Source: Clostridiaceae bacterium
Lineage (GTDB): Bacteria; Bacillota; Clostridia; Oscillospirales; QAMX01
Length of the DNA stretch: 5,849 nucleotides
Reading direction: 5' to 3'
Assembly (NCBI GenBank): GCA_016297585.1
Contig: JAEDGJ010000147.1
Coordinates: 1-5,849, forward strand
Both the position numbers and the translations under genes were made by a program. Shown here piece after piece: positions 4,729-5,849 of the stretch; positions within the stretch are counted from its first letter, which is position 1, and the number at the start of each line of letters is the position of its first letter. The notes under the pieces were generated by a model that did not search any database, had not been told where the DNA came from, and saw only the letters and a program-made list of their open reading frames with translations.

Positions 4729-5706
4729 ATGGCCGAACTACGCTATCATCCGCTGACCCGCGACTGGGTCATGATCGCCTCGCACCGCCAGAACCGCCCG
4801 CAGATGCCGCGCGACTGGTGCCCTTTTTGCCCCGGCTCGGGCAAGGTGCCGGACGATTACGACGTTTTGAAATACGACAACGATTTCCCCGCCCTCTCGA
4901 CGAACCCCCCCGTGCCGGACGACGTCGCGACGTCTCTGTATAAGACCGCGCCCTCCTACGGCAAGTGCGAGGTCATCCTCTACTCCCCCAAGCACAACGC
5001 GACGCTGCCGGAGCTTTCCGTGCCGCATGTCACAAAGCTCGTCGACCTGTGGACGGAGCGCTTCCGTGAGCTGTCGGCGGACGAAAAGATCAAATACGTC
5101 TTCATCTTCGAAAACCGCGGCGCGGCGGTCGGCACGACGATGCCCCACCCGCACGGCCAGATCTACGCCTACCCCTTCATCCCGAAGAAGCTCGCGCTGG
5201 AGACGGAGTCCTGCCGCGACTATTATAAAGAGCACGGCCGCTGCCTGATCTGCGACATGCTTGCGGACGAGCGTGCGGACGGCCGCCGCATGGTGTTTGA
5301 AAACGAGGACTTTTCCGTCTTCATCCCCTTCTTCTGCGAATACCCCTACGGCATCTACATCGTTTCCCGGAGCCACAAGCAGAACCTGACGCAGTTTACC
5401 CCCCGGGAGCGCGAAAACCTCGCGCGCGCCATCCGCGCGGCGGTCGGCACGCTCGACAGCCTGTTCGGCTTCCAGTTCCCGTACATGATGTGTATGCATC
5501 AGAACCCGGTCAACTCCGGCGACTACAGCGACGACTACCATTTCCATATCGAATTCTTCCCCCCGATGCGCGCGGCGGATAAGATCAAGTACAACGCCTC
5601 GTCCGAGACCGGCGCGTGGGCGCACTGCAACCCGACCGCCCCGGAAGAAAAGGCCGTCGAGCTGCGCGAGGCCTATGCCCGCTTCTGCGCCGCGGACAAG
5701 GCATAA
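4729..5706 (+). CDS. galT: Galactose-1-phosphate uridylyltransferase
   Basis: GalT moves UMP between UDP-glucose and galactose-1-phosphate through a uridylyl-histidine intermediate (Leloir pathway, cytoplasm). The 325-residue length is typical of class I enzymes. The HIT-fold active site HPHGQ is at 140-144, H142 being the expected nucleophile. The zinc-site residues correspond to E. coli C52, C55, H115 and H164: C31 and C34 (CPFC), H89 (YSPKH) and H140. The second-domain metal-site histidines fit as H257 (MHQNP) and H271/H273 (HFHIEFFPP). FENRGAAVGTTMPHP and LPEL are further family hallmarks. No galK, galE or sugar transporter is adjacent in the window, so the gene stands alone, with its own promoter and terminator. 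Related nucleotidyltransferases such as ADP-glucose phosphorylases share the fold, so galactose specificity is likely but not proven. Confidence 0.93.
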   Translation: MAELRYHPLTRDWVMIASHRQNRPQMPRDWCPFCPGSGKVPDDYDVLKYDNDFPALSTNPPVPDDVATSLYKTAPSYGKCEVILYSPKHNATLPELSVPHVTKLVDLWTERFRELSADEKIKYVFIFENRGAAVGTTMPHPHGQIYAYPFIPKKLALETESCRDYYKEHGRCLICDMLADERADGRRMVFENEDFSVFIPFFCEYPYGIYIVSRSHKQNLTQFTPRERENLARAIRAAVGTLDSLFGFQFPYMMCMHQNPVNSGDYSDDYHFHIEFFPPMRAADKIKYNASSETGAWAHCNPTAPEEKAVELREAYARFCAADKA

Positions 5707-5745
5707 TTCATCCGCTCTCCCGCAAATCCGCTTTCCTTCAAAAAA

Positions 5746-5790
5746 ACTGCCGTCCGCATGACTTTTGGCGGACGGCAGTCTGTTTTTTTT
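5746..5790. terminator. Strong intrinsic terminator after galT, bidirectional
   Basis: ACTGCCGTCCGC (5746-5757) pairs perfectly with GCGGACGGCAGT (5768-5779), a 12 bp GC-rich stem with a 10-base loop. Eight T follow on the plus strand (5783-5790) and a run of A (5740-5746) precedes it, giving a T tract on the minus strand. It sits 40 bases after the galT stop and 16 bases before the stop of a converging frame at 5806, so it can end both transcripts. Confidence 0.93.
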
Positions 5791-5805
5791 GCGGGAAAAC
5801 GCGCC

Positions 5806-5849
5806 TTACGAGCCGGGCTTCGTCGTCAGGATGACCTCGCGCAGGCGGT
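5806..5849 (-). CDS. C-terminal fragment of an unidentified minus-strand gene
   Basis: The minus-strand frame ending in TAA (5808-5806) is open to the window edge and reads RLREVILTTKPGS over the last complete codons. Third positions are mostly G/C, as in neighbouring genes, and the stop falls neatly on the far side of a bidirectional terminator from galT. The fragment is too short to identify. It could be chance, but convergent placement favours a real gene end. Confidence 0.5.
   Translation of the reverse strand, partial: RLREVILTTKPGS

Noticed and set aside
4738..5625. A 295-residue minus-strand frame antisense to galT
   Set aside because: It mirrors galT codon bias, has no motif or SD, and galT itself is certain.

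Overview
This is a GC-rich window with strong Shine-Dalgarno (SD) sites. Its gene content suggests a low-molecular-weight-anaerobe-type Firmicute, probably a high-GC Clostridia/Oscillospiraceae-like gut bacterium. The basis is a type III pantothenate kinase with clostridial-style motifs, an ECF vitamin-transporter S component, a DegV protein and two small clostridial-type proteins. The taxonomic call is inference from protein style, not a database match. I see no mobile element, CRISPR array, tRNA or rRNA, and nothing suggests recent transfer.

Left block (1-1470, plus strand). The window opens inside the 3' end of a HAD-family (Cof-type) phosphatase gene. It overlaps by 13 bases the start of a 392-residue calcineurin-like metallophosphoesterase with SH3-like C-terminal sequence. 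Transcription ends at a strong hairpin (1425-1465) that can also serve the converging minus-strand genes.

Middle block (1468-3295, minus strand). Reading leftward from a good extended -10 promoter at 3268-3295 come coaX (pantothenate phosphorylation, first step of coenzyme A synthesis), a six-helix ECF S component that is probably the pantothenate importer, and an unlisted 55-residue YtxH-like small protein. Uptake and phosphorylation of pantothenate would thus be made together.

Next block (3338-4614, minus strand). A DegV-family fatty-acid-binding protein gene has its own promoter. A long hairpin follows it, and then an 86-residue small protein of unknown function whose ribosome binding site lies inside that hairpin.

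Right block (4656-5849). A galactose-1-phosphate uridylyltransferase gene (galT-like) on the plus strand is divergent from degV, with recognisable promoters back to back. A bidirectional terminator (5746-5790) separates it from what looks like the last 14 codons of a minus-strand gene cut by the window edge.

The most unusual theme is that three minus-strand starts (panT-like, the 55-residue gene, the 86-residue gene) each have a hairpin directly abutting or containing their SD sequence. For the two small genes the SD lies in the 3' arm of a 16-20 bp stem placed just after the preceding gene. This suggests low-level, read-through-dependent or structurally gated expression. I did not find a convincing wholly new biological system here.
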